A program made the translations under genes and the position numbers. From NCBI GenBank assembly GCA_900541985.1, contig UQLX01000053.1:1-11309 (forward strand): a DNA stretch of 11,309 nt, written 5' to 3'. How positions within the stretch are numbered: position 1 is the first letter of the stretch; each line of letters begins with the position of its first letter. A model generated the notes under the pieces. The model ran no database searches. It was not told the DNA's origin and was given only the letters and a program-made list of their open reading frames with translations. This document shows, piece by piece, positions 1-6,053 of the stretch. Source of the DNA: an uncultured Blautia sp. Its GTDB lineage: Bacteria; Bacillota; Clostridia; Lachnospirales; Lachnospiraceae.

Positions 1-72
1 CAAGGTACTATATGGAAGTCAGAGAGTTTTTACAAACTCTTTTGACCCCAACATCATAATTATAAAGAGTCT

Positions 73-855
73 TTGAAGAATCCCAACGAATCTGTTTTTC
101 GGAGCTTTTGGTCGGATGCAGCAGCAGGAAAGCCATATACACGGGCAGAAGCGGCAAAAGCTTTAAAGGGAATTGGATGGGACTCTCGTGATGCATTTCT
201 GGTAGTGAAACTACAGCCTAACGGTTATGGAAATTCATCTCAGACGTTAAAGTTTTTCTGTACACAATTTGAAAATACGTTTCCAAATACCTATGCGGCA
301 GAAAATGGTAAAGCAATCTATGTGCTTTGGAATTTGTCAATGCAGGAAAATAAGGATATTCATAGAACAAACATATCCGTGTTTTTACGGGAAAACCTGT
401 TAATTGCTGGAATCAGTTGTCCCTTTTCCGATTTTTTTGATCTGGATTTTTACATAAGAGAAGCAGAGATAGCGTTAAAGCTGGGGCAAAAGAAAAATCC
501 AAGTTTTTGGATCTATGAATTTGGAGATTATCGTCTGGAATATATGGTCGGTAAGCTGACGGAGGAATTACCGGTTCATGATCTATGTCATCAGGCATTA
601 GTGATCTTAAAAGAATATGATCGGAGCCATCCGGATTCACATTTGGTTCTGACCCTTTATGAATATATCAAATGCCGGTTTAATGCAGCTGAGGCAGCAG
701 AAAAGCTTCATATTCACAGAACTACATTCTTTTATCGATTAAGGAGAATACAGGAATTGACAGACATTCATTTGGAAGACTGGAAGGAATGGGTACTCCT
801 GGTATTTTCTTTTATTATGGAAGAGAAAAGAAAAGATTCGCCAGATGATATTTGA
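73..855 (+). CDS. PucR/CdaR-type transcriptional regulator, 3' part (5' end missing or frameshifted)
   Basis: The visible part has a degenerate GGDEF-like middle domain (about residues 35-150, with the family-like stretch GISCPFSDFFDLDFYIREAE at 113-132) and a C-terminal PucR-type helix-turn-helix at about 195-235 (FNAAEAAEKLHIHRTTFFYR). Such proteins are cytoplasmic regulators of sugar-diacid, purine or amino-acid use; the ligand cannot be read here. Family members have a further N-terminal sensory domain, so 260 residues is only the C-terminal part. The TTG at 73 is only the first possible start after an in-frame stop at 43-45, and it has no good ribosome binding site. Frame 3 upstream (3-56) encodes a family-like stretch containing MEVREFLQTLLT, and removing one C from CCCC (46-49) joins it to this frame. 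I therefore read this as the tail of a longer gene that is frameshifted or misread. No terminator follows it. Confidence 0.7.
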   Translation: MKNPNESVFRSFWSDAAAGKPYTRAEAAKALKGIGWDSRDAFLVVKLQPNGYGNSSQTLKFFCTQFENTFPNTYAAENGKAIYVLWNLSMQENKDIHRTNISVFLRENLLIAGISCPFSDFFDLDFYIREAEIALKLGQKKNPSFWIYEFGDYRLEYMVGKLTEELPVHDLCHQALVILKEYDRSHPDSHLVLTLYEYIKCRFNAAEAAEKLHIHRTTFFYRLRRIQELTDIHLEDWKEWVLLVFSFIMEEKRKDSPDDI

Positions 856-979
856 ATAGTTTTCAGGAGGATCTGGCTTTGTAGAACGGCTTCGTATGGA
901 GTGATCCAGATGGATATGTAGAAAAAAGTAAAAAAAGCAGGAACAGCGTAAAACCGCATAAAACTGCAGGATATCCCGT

Positions 980-986
980 TTCGGCA
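980..986. promoter_or_regulatory. Putative Spo0A box (TTCGGCA)
   Basis: TTCGGCA matches the reverse form (TTCGNCA) of the Spo0A-box consensus TGNCGAA. It lies about 88 bases upstream of the -35 hexamer of spo0A. A one-mismatch copy, TTCGGCT, is at 1068-1074 and touches that -35. Autoregulation of spo0A by Spo0A~P is known in Bacillus; its use here is inference from a 7-base match. Confidence 0.4.
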
Positions 987-1030
987 GAAATCATTTCCGC
1001 GATTTATTGGGATAAATGTCTGTAAAACTC

Positions 1031-1081
1031 GAAATAAAGCGAAAGAAAAACAGATATTTCAGCCTCTTTCGGCTTGATTTC
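1031..1081. repeat. Imperfect inverted repeat overlapping the spo0A -35 element
   Basis: The left arm GAAATAAAGCGAAAG (1031-1045) pairs with CTTTCGGCTTGATTTC (1066-1081), with one mismatch and one single-base bulge, around a 20-base spacer. The right arm covers the -35 hexamer (1074-1079). The repeat lies upstream of the expected transcript start and lacks a T-run, so a DNA-level operator is more likely than a terminator. Confidence 0.5.
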
Positions 1082-1103
1082 GCGCAGGTGCTTCCTCTAT
1101 AAT
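1074..1103 (+). promoter_or_regulatory. Sigma-A-type promoter of spo0A
   Basis: A TTGATT -35 (1074-1079) and a perfect TATAAT -10 (1098-1103) are 18 bases apart. Transcription should start near 1110, giving a leader of about 70 bases before spo0A. Confidence 0.65.
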
Positions 1104-1182
1104 ATCTGTGACATGTGAGTAAATGAAATTTTAACACAGCTTTTGCAGGCAGGCTGTCAAAAATGAGGAGGAAACTGGTCTG

Positions 1183-1995
1183 ATGGAAAAATTAAATGTA
1201 GCAGTTGCAGATGATAACGAGAAGATGGTAGAAATACTGGGGCGGATGATTGAAGAAGACAAGGATCTGACACTGGTCGGCAAAGCACATAATGGAGAGG
1301 AAATCTGTAACATTATCAAAGAAAAGGAACCGGATGTGGTGATTCTGGATATCATTATGCCGAAAATGGACGGACTGACAGTGATGGAGCACTGCAGTCA
1401 TGATATGACAGTAAAGAAACAGCCGTCTTTTATTGTTGTTTCTGCGGTCGGGCAGGAACGGATCACAGAGGATGCTTTCAGTCTGGGCGCTGAGTATTAT
1501 ATGCTGAAACCATTTGACAATCAGGTGCTTCTGAACCGGATCAAGCATCTGAGAAAATCAGGTGACCGGAGAAACCGGGAACCTGTGCTGCGCCCGGCAG
1601 TAGTACAGGAACAGAAAGCAGAGTATGGCGCACGGGATCTGGAATCTGATGTGACAAATATCATCCATGAAATCGGAGTACCTGCACATATTAAAGGATA
1701 TCAGTATTTAAGAGACGCTATTATTCTGGCAGTCAACGATATCGAGATGCTGAACTCTATTACCAAGGTACTTTATCCTACCATAGCCAAAAAGCACCAG
1801 ACAACACCCAGCCGTGTGGAAAGAGCCATCCGTCATGCCATAGAGGTGGCATGGAGCAGAGGCAAGATGGACACCATTGATGAGCTTTTTGGATATACGG
1901 TCAGCACAGGAAAGGGAAAACCTACAAATTCAGAATTTATTGCGCTGATTGCGGATAAGATTCGCCTGGAATACAAAAAACACTCTTTCCAATAG
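1183..1995 (+). CDS. spo0A: Spo0A, master response regulator of sporulation
   Basis: Spo0A receives phosphate from sporulation kinases and, once phosphorylated, dimerises and binds 0A boxes to start sporulation. The 270-residue length is typical. The receiver domain covers about 1-120: acidic pocket Asp10/Asp11, phospho-acceptor Asp56 (in VVILDIIMP), Ser87 in the switch region and Lys109 (MLKPF). A linker leads to the conserved C-terminal DNA-binding domain (about 155-270), with the recognition-helix region TTPSRVERAIRHAIEVAWSR at 207-226 close to invariant in the family. The start is fixed by GAGGAGG at 1165-1171, 11 bases before the ATG. glgA follows after 59 bases with no terminator between. 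Its own promoter, and possibly a Spo0A box, lie upstream. Confidence 0.97.
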   Translation: MEKLNVAVADDNEKMVEILGRMIEEDKDLTLVGKAHNGEEICNIIKEKEPDVVILDIIMPKMDGLTVMEHCSHDMTVKKQPSFIVVSAVGQERITEDAFSLGAEYYMLKPFDNQVLLNRIKHLRKSGDRRNREPVLRPAVVQEQKAEYGARDLESDVTNIIHEIGVPAHIKGYQYLRDAIILAVNDIEMLNSITKVLYPTIAKKHQTTPSRVERAIRHAIEVAWSRGKMDTIDELFGYTVSTGKGKPTNSEFIALIADKIRLEYKKHSFQ

Positions 1996-2014
1996 AGGTT
2001 ATTTGGAGTATAAT
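1987..2014 (+). promoter_or_regulatory. Weak candidate promoter for glgA
   Basis: There is a perfect TATAAT at 2009-2014, but the -35 is poor (TTCCAA, 1987-1992, 16-base spacing) and lies in the last codons of spo0A. glgA may instead, or also, be read from the spo0A promoter. Confidence 0.35.
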
Positions 2015-2054
2015 AAAAATATCTTTAAGCCACACTAAGGAGGGGTATTTACAG

Positions 2055-3500
2055 ATGAAAAGGATTTTATTTGCAACATCAGAAGCAGTGCCGTTTATCA
2101 AGACAGGAGGATTGGCAGACGTAGCCGGAGCGCTTCCGAAATATTTCGATAAACGTTATTTTGATATCCGTGTTATCCTCCCGAAATATGCCTGCATGAA
2201 ACAGGAATGGAAAGATAAAATGGAGTATGTGACCCATTTTTATATGGATCTTGGGTACAAAAACTGCTATGTAGGCATCATGCAGATGCAGTATGAAGGA
2301 ATTCAGTTTTATTTTATTGACAATGAATATTATTTCAGCGGTCCGAAGCCTTATGACAGCGCACCATGGGACCTGGAAAAATTTGCATTTTTCTCCAAGG
2401 CAGTGCTTTCCGTACTTCCGGTGATCGGTTTCCGCCCGGATGTGATCCACTGTCATGACTGGCAGACCGGTCTTGTTCCTGTATATCTTCATGATTCCTT
2501 CCAGCAGAATGATTTCTTCTGGGGTATCAAGACAGTTATGACTATCCATAATCTGAAATTCCAGGGTGTATGGGATGTAAAAACAGTAAAAGAAATCACA
2601 GGACTGTCTGATTATTACTTTGCACCGGATAAGCTTGAGGCTTATAAGGACGCCAACTTCCTGAAGGGCGGTATCGTATTTGCCGACGCGGTTACCACTG
2701 TAAGTAATACATATGCAGAAGAGATCAAGACTCCGTTCTACGGAGAAAAGCTGGATGGTCTGATGTGTGCCCGCTCCAACAGTCTCCGCGGAATTGTAAA
2801 CGGAATCGATTATGATGTATTTAATCCGGAAACGGATCCGTTTATTACACAGAATTATAATGCAAAGACCTTCCGTAAAGAAAAAGTAAAAAATAAACTT
2901 CAGCTCCAGAAGGATCTGGGTCTTGAAGTTGATCCGAAGGCTATGATGATCGGTATCGTATCCCGCCTGACTGACCAGAAAGGTTTTGATCTGATCGCTT
3001 ATGTGATGGATGAAATGTGCCAGGATGCGGTTCAGTTTGTAATCCTGGGAACCGGTGATGAACGTTATGAGAATATGTTCCGTCACTTTGACTGGAAATA
3101 TCATGGCAAGGTTTCTGCCCAGATTTATTATGATGAGCCGATGTCTCACAGAATCTATGCAGCTTCAGATGCATTCCTGATGCCGTCTCTCTTTGAGCCG
3201 TGCGGACTGAGCCAGCTGATGAGCCTTCGTTATGGAACCCTTCCGATCGTTCGTGAGACAGGCGGTCTGAAGGATACTGTACAGCCGTATAACGAGTTTG
3301 AAGGAACCGGAACAGGCTTTAGCTTTACCAATTACAATGCACACGAGATGATGGCTACGGTACGGAATGCAGAGCGTGTATTCTACGACAACAAGCGCGA
3401 GTGGAACAAGATGGTAGACCGTGCTATGGCAGCTGATTTCTCCTGGGGAAATTCTGCAAGACAGTACGAAGAAATGTACAACTGGCTGATCGGTGAATAA
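2055..3500 (+). CDS. glgA: Glycogen (starch) synthase, GT5 family, ADP-glucose dependent
   Basis: The enzyme transfers glucose from ADP-glucose to the non-reducing end of an alpha-1,4-glucan in the cytoplasm. At 481 residues it is close to the usual 477. The N-terminal Rossmann domain carries the substrate-binding KTGGLADV loop (Lys16), a CHDWQ motif (133-137) and TIHN (His165). The C-terminal domain carries VSRLTDQKG (Arg304, Lys309) and the conserved FEPCGLSQ segment (Glu381), followed by ETGGLKDTV (401-409). These match the catalytic residues of the family. AAGGAGG at 2037-2043 sets the start. Glycogen synthase often sits with glgC, glgD or glgB; here it stands alone, 59 bases after spo0A and upstream of coat-type genes. 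In clostridia, the storage glucan granulose builds up before sporulation, so the placement makes sense, though co-regulation is inference. Confidence 0.96.
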   Translation: MKRILFATSEAVPFIKTGGLADVAGALPKYFDKRYFDIRVILPKYACMKQEWKDKMEYVTHFYMDLGYKNCYVGIMQMQYEGIQFYFIDNEYYFSGPKPYDSAPWDLEKFAFFSKAVLSVLPVIGFRPDVIHCHDWQTGLVPVYLHDSFQQNDFFWGIKTVMTIHNLKFQGVWDVKTVKEITGLSDYYFAPDKLEAYKDANFLKGGIVFADAVTTVSNTYAEEIKTPFYGEKLDGLMCARSNSLRGIVNGIDYDVFNPETDPFITQNYNAKTFRKEKVKNKLQLQKDLGLEVDPKAMMIGIVSRLTDQKGFDLIAYVMDEMCQDAVQFVILGTGDERYENMFRHFDWKYHGKVSAQIYYDEPMSHRIYAASDAFLMPSLFEPCGLSQLMSLRYGTLPIVRETGGLKDTVQPYNEFEGTGTGFSFTNYNAHEMMATVRNAERVFYDNKREWNKMVDRAMAADFSWGNSARQYEEMYNWLIGE

Positions 3501-3523
3501 AAAATCTGTTTTCTGACATACTA
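3495..3523 (+). promoter_or_regulatory. Putative sigma-G-type (forespore) promoter
   Basis: GAATA (3495-3499) and CATACTA (3517-3523), 17 bases apart, fit the sigma-G consensus GHATR-N18-CATNHTA at every defined base, with spacing one base short. The -35 overlaps the last codons of glgA. The start point expected 6-8 bases after the -10 is near 3530, ahead of two coat-type genes. Sigma-E, sigma-K and sigma-F consensus sequences fit less well. Confidence 0.5.
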
Positions 3524-3555
3524 CCTTTTGTAAAATATCATTGAGGAGGTAGTAT
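3518..3555 (+). promoter_or_regulatory. Hairpin that buries the ribosome binding site of the first coat gene
   Basis: ATACTACCTTTT (3518-3529) pairs with AGGAGGTAGTAT (3544-3555) in a 12-bp stem (10 Watson-Crick, two G-U) with a 14-base loop. The right arm contains the whole AGGAGG and ends one base before the ATG at 3557. It has no T-tract and is not a terminator. Only transcripts coming from upstream of 3518 would contain both arms. Confidence 0.6.
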
Positions 3556-3556
3556 C

Positions 3557-3742
3557 ATGACAGAGATTTCAGAACTTGATCTTCAGAACCTGCGCCATCT
3601 GATCGGCGGCTTTGACACTACACACTGTAAGATGCAGGACTATGCACAAAAGACAGAGGATATGGAAGTAAAGCAGTTCTTCCAGAAATCCGCCCAGTCC
3701 GCACAGCAGACCAAACAGCAGCTGATGCAGTTTTTACAGTAG
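3557..3742 (+). CDS. Small helical coat-associated protein (CotF-like partner)
   Basis: This 61-residue, almost fully helical protein is rich in Gln and Lys, has a single Cys24 and ends in a Gln-rich amphipathic helix (FFQKSAQSAQQTKQQLMQFL, 41-60). It has no signal peptide or membrane segment. The pattern resembles the short helical proteins found beside CotF-family coat genes in Clostridia, probably half of a ferritin-like bundle. That assignment rests on resemblance and on the next gene. GAGGAGGT (3543-3550) lies 6 bases before the ATG but is inside a hairpin. Its TAG stop overlaps the AGGAGG of the next gene, so the two are likely translated together. A sigma-G-like promoter lies directly upstream, which would place expression in the forespore. 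Confidence 0.7.
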   Translation: MTEISELDLQNLRHLIGGFDTTHCKMQDYAQKTEDMEVKQFFQKSAQSAQQTKQQLMQFLQ

Positions 3743-3754
3743 GAGGTGCCGAAG

Positions 3755-4003
3755 ATGAATGAAAAGACAATGGTAGCAGACACACTGGCAGGTATTAACG
3801 GTGAGCTTGTGCGTTATGGAGAGATGATCCCCCAGACAGAAAATGCACAGCTGAAACAGACTCTGAAACAGATTCGCAATCAGTGTGAAATGTCTCAGGA
3901 AGAAATTTACCGTATTGCCCGGGCAAGAGGATATTATGTTCCGGCAGCAAAAGCCACCAGAGAGGAAGTTGATCATGTCCGCTCTGTACTGAGTCAGGGC
4001 TGA
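3755..4003 (+). CDS. CotF-family spore coat protein
   Basis: The 82-residue product begins MNEKTMVADTLAGINGELVR and shows the Coat_F pattern: a first helix, a second helix with LKQTLKQIRNQCEMSQEEIY (33-52), then GYYVPAAKAT (59-68), close to the GYY.PA motif of the family. Coat_F proteins belong to the proteinaceous coat of the spore. I chose the ATG at 3755 rather than the in-frame GTG at 3746, because the GTG overlaps the last base of AGGAGG (3741-3746) and the ATG is 8 bases after it. The Shine-Dalgarno overlaps the stop of the preceding gene, giving a two-gene unit that ends at the terminator 4017-4066. Which coat layer it joins cannot be told. Confidence 0.82.
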   Translation: MNEKTMVADTLAGINGELVRYGEMIPQTENAQLKQTLKQIRNQCEMSQEEIYRIARARGYYVPAAKATREEVDHVRSVLSQG

Positions 4004-4016
4004 TAAAGCAAAAATA

Positions 4017-4066
4017 AAAGCTTTCGCAGGAAACAGAGAAATCTGTGAAATGCGAAAGCTTTTTTT
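4017..4066 (+). terminator. Strong Rho-independent terminator
   Basis: AAAGCTTTCGCA (4017-4028) and TGCGAAAGCTTT (4051-4062) form a perfect 12-bp stem. Inside it is a GGAA/GAAA internal loop, then a second stem ACAGA/TCTGT closed by a GAAA tetraloop (4038-4041). A T-run ends at 4066. It closes the coat-gene unit, and probably also glgA read-through. Confidence 0.92.
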
Positions 4067-4127
4067 GACAGGAATCAGAGACAGTGGGAAAGCATAGGCT
4101 GATAAAAAATGAAATTATGGTGAGGCC

Positions 4128-5909
4128 ATGCTGGGAAAAGAAGATTATGAACCGGGGCTGGAAAGTTTTATAAAAAAAGAAGCAGAAGTCACGGTCAGTC
4201 AGGAAGAAACGGACGGAGATCAGATTCTTCCGGCTCAGGATGAAAATTTCCGTAATTATATTGTCCGGTATAATCAAAATGTAAACGGTACAGCCAGATA
4301 TGAATCCAACAGATATTTTCAGATCATTGATGAACTCTTTGGGGTGATCTATGTGCCTCCGTCGCAGATCCCGGAACCACTGATCAGCAGCTATTCTTAT
4401 TTTTCTGTGCCAAAATGCTATACCTACATGGATCAGGGAAGCCTTGGGGCATCTGGGATCACAAGGCTTCATGACCATCCTTATCTGAAGCTTCGGGGCG
4501 CCGGGAATCTTATTGCAGTGATCGACTCCGGAATAGACTGGAGACATGAGGCGTTCCGAAACGGAAACCGTACAAAAATCCTCTGCATCTGGGATCAGAA
4601 TGCTTCCGGCACACCGTCGGAAGGAGTTCCGTATGGGCGAGTCTTTACCAGAGAGGAAATCAACCGTGCTCTGACATCTCCGGATGATGTGGAAGAACTT
4701 CCGCCTCTGGATGAAAATGGCCATGGCACCATGCTGGCAGGAACTGCAGCAGGAAATATGATTCCGGAGCAGGGATTTTCCGGTGCTGCACCGGAAGCAG
4801 AGCTGGTGGTGGTAAAATTAAAGCCGGCAAAAAAATACCTCAGAGAACTTTACCTGATTTCTCCTTCCGCAGAGGTGTTTCAGGAGGATGATATAATGCT
4901 GGCGATCTCTTATGTGGTAAAGACGGCGTTTCGATATCAGAAACCTCTGTCTGTGTGCATTGGACTGGGAAGCAGCCTGGGAGCCCACAGAGGGGAAGGT
5001 CCTCTCAGCCAGTATGTGGGCAGTGTTGCCAATTTTACTCAGAATGCAGTAGCAGTTGCCGCAGGTAATGAAGGACTTGCCAGACATCACTATATGGGAA
5101 TGATAAATGAGACCAATCCCCGGGATATTCTGGAACTGAGGGTAGGGAAGCCGGAATCCTTATATGGATTTTCTATGGAGTTTTGGGGAGAATCTCCGGA
5201 TTTTTATAATGTTGTCATTCAATCACCTACCGGAGAGCGGCTGCCGGTAAGCTCTGCTTTGAAAAACAGTACGCAGGAGCTTTCCTTTGTGTTTGTGGAA
5301 ACAAAGGTACTGGTAAATTATATTCCCATAGAGAGGCGATCGGGAAATACGCTGATCTTTTTCCGCTTTCTTCATCCGGCGGAAGGAATCTGGAAGCTGG
5401 AGACAGAAAGCCGGCTCAACAGTCCGGCCATGTTTCATGTCTGGCTTCCGGTGCAGGGAATGATATCAGAGGAAACATATTTTCTGGAAGCTTCTCCGGA
5501 TTATACCATTACGGCACCGGGAGATGCCTCAAATGGTATGACAGCTACTGCGTATCAGTATCGGGACAACAGCCTCTATATACGGGCCAGCAGAGGGTAT
5601 AATACGGATAATCTGGTCAAACCGGATTTTGCTGCTCCGGGAGTGGATATAAAAGTGCCGCTGGCAGGCCCTTTGGGCGGTTATGGAACAGCATCCGGAA
5701 CAAGTCTGGCGGCAGCACAGACCGCAGGGGCTGCGGCGCTTCTGTTTGAATGGGCAAATATCCGGGGAAACGAGCCGTTCTTTTTTGGAAACAGCGTAAA
5801 AAACTATCTGAGGAGAGGGGCAGTCAGAGAAGAAAATATGACATATCCAAATAAAGAATGGGGGTATGGAAGGATCAATCTTTATCATACGTTTGAATTG
5901 CTCACATAA
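4128..5909 (+). CDS. Csp-like subtilisin-family serine protease (S8)
   Basis: The 593-residue protein has an intact subtilase triad: Asp133 (AVIDSGIDW), His199 (ENGHGTMLAG) and Ser526 (ASGTSLAAA), with oxyanion Asn314 (AAGNEG). The insert of about 190 residues between Asn314 and the serine (roughly 330-495, beta-rich) is the jelly-roll domain of CspA/B/C-type clostridial proteases, which process the cortex hydrolase SleC in germination. Residues 1-100 look like a short propeptide (FRNYIVRYNQ, then LFGVIYVPP). There is no signal peptide or membrane segment, as expected for a protein packed into the spore. Because the triad is complete it should be active, unlike the CspC/CspA pseudoproteases. 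The start is forced by an in-frame stop at 4110-4112; its ribosome site is odd, with GTGAGG only 2 bases before the ATG. Lachnospiraceae also hold many Csp-like subtilases of unknown role, so a germination function is inference. Confidence 0.88.
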   Translation: MLGKEDYEPGLESFIKKEAEVTVSQEETDGDQILPAQDENFRNYIVRYNQNVNGTARYESNRYFQIIDELFGVIYVPPSQIPEPLISSYSYFSVPKCYTYMDQGSLGASGITRLHDHPYLKLRGAGNLIAVIDSGIDWRHEAFRNGNRTKILCIWDQNASGTPSEGVPYGRVFTREEINRALTSPDDVEELPPLDENGHGTMLAGTAAGNMIPEQGFSGAAPEAELVVVKLKPAKKYLRELYLISPSAEVFQEDDIMLAISYVVKTAFRYQKPLSVCIGLGSSLGAHRGEGPLSQYVGSVANFTQNAVAVAAGNEGLARHHYMGMINETNPRDILELRVGKPESLYGFSMEFWGESPDFYNVVIQSPTGERLPVSSALKNSTQELSFVFVETKVLVNYIPIERRSGNTLIFFRFLHPAEGIWKLETESRLNSPAMFHVWLPVQGMISEETYFLEASPDYTITAPGDASNGMTATAYQYRDNSLYIRASRGYNTDNLVKPDFAAPGVDIKVPLAGPLGGYGTASGTSLAAAQTAGAAALLFEWANIRGNEPFFFGNSVKNYLRRGAVREENMTYPNKEWGYGRINLYHTFELLT

Positions 5910-5914
5910 AAGTC

Positions 5915-5962
5915 CACAAAAAAGAACATTATTTTTTGTGTAATATTTATACAAAAATTTTT
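5915..5962 (+). terminator. AT-rich overlapping hairpins, probable weak terminator after the protease
   Basis: CACAAAAAA (5915-5923) pairs perfectly with TTTTTTGTG (5932-5940). The same T-rich segment can pair instead as TTTTTGTGTAA (5933-5943) with TTATACAAAAA (5947-5957), one G-U pair, followed by TTTTT (5958-5962). The two structures exclude each other. They lie before the permease promoter, so the likely job is ending the protease transcript. Confidence 0.4.
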
Positions 5963-5973
5963 AGGCAGGCTAA

Positions 5974-6002
5974 TTGTTTTTATGCATTTTGTTTGATATA
6001 AT
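5974..6002 (+). promoter_or_regulatory. Sigma-A promoter of the permease
   Basis: A TTGTTT -35 (5974-5979), a 17-base spacer and a perfect TATAAT -10 (5997-6002). The leader is only about 45 bases, with no room for a purine riboswitch. Confidence 0.7.
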
Positions 6003-6053
6003 AAAACCTGGCAGAAAAAGCATAAGCAGAAACAAAAGAAAAGGGAGGGTATT

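Larger units (their letters stand above)
856..1182. other. 327-base intergenic region upstream of spo0A
   Basis: No convincing gene is seen on either strand. The stretch holds a Spo0A-box match (980-986), an imperfect inverted repeat (1031-1081) and a sigma-A-like promoter (1074-1103), followed by a leader of about 70 bases. A short repeat, ATCTGG at 871-876 and CCAGAT at 906-911, is too weak to call a terminator. In many Clostridia spoIVB lies directly upstream of spo0A; it is absent here. Confidence 0.7.

Noticed and set aside
1129..1163. Small hairpin ACAGC/GCTGT in the spo0A leader, possibly a riboswitch or attenuator
   Set aside because: Only five base pairs, with no T-tract and no match to a known riboswitch core.
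2079..3149. 356-codon open frame on the minus strand
   Set aside because: It lies entirely inside glgA, with low-complexity His/Ile/Phe-rich composition typical of an antisense shadow.
3746..3754. GTG start adding three residues to the CotF-like protein
   Set aside because: The GTG overlaps the Shine-Dalgarno itself; the ATG at 3755 has correct spacing.
4065..4106. Promoter for the Csp-like protease
   Set aside because: TTGACA at 4065-4070 is a perfect -35 but arises in the terminator T-run and has no -10 at 16-18 bases. GAATC (4072-4076) with CATAGGCT (4093-4100) partly resembles a mother-cell sigma-E or sigma-K site, but too many bases differ to call it.
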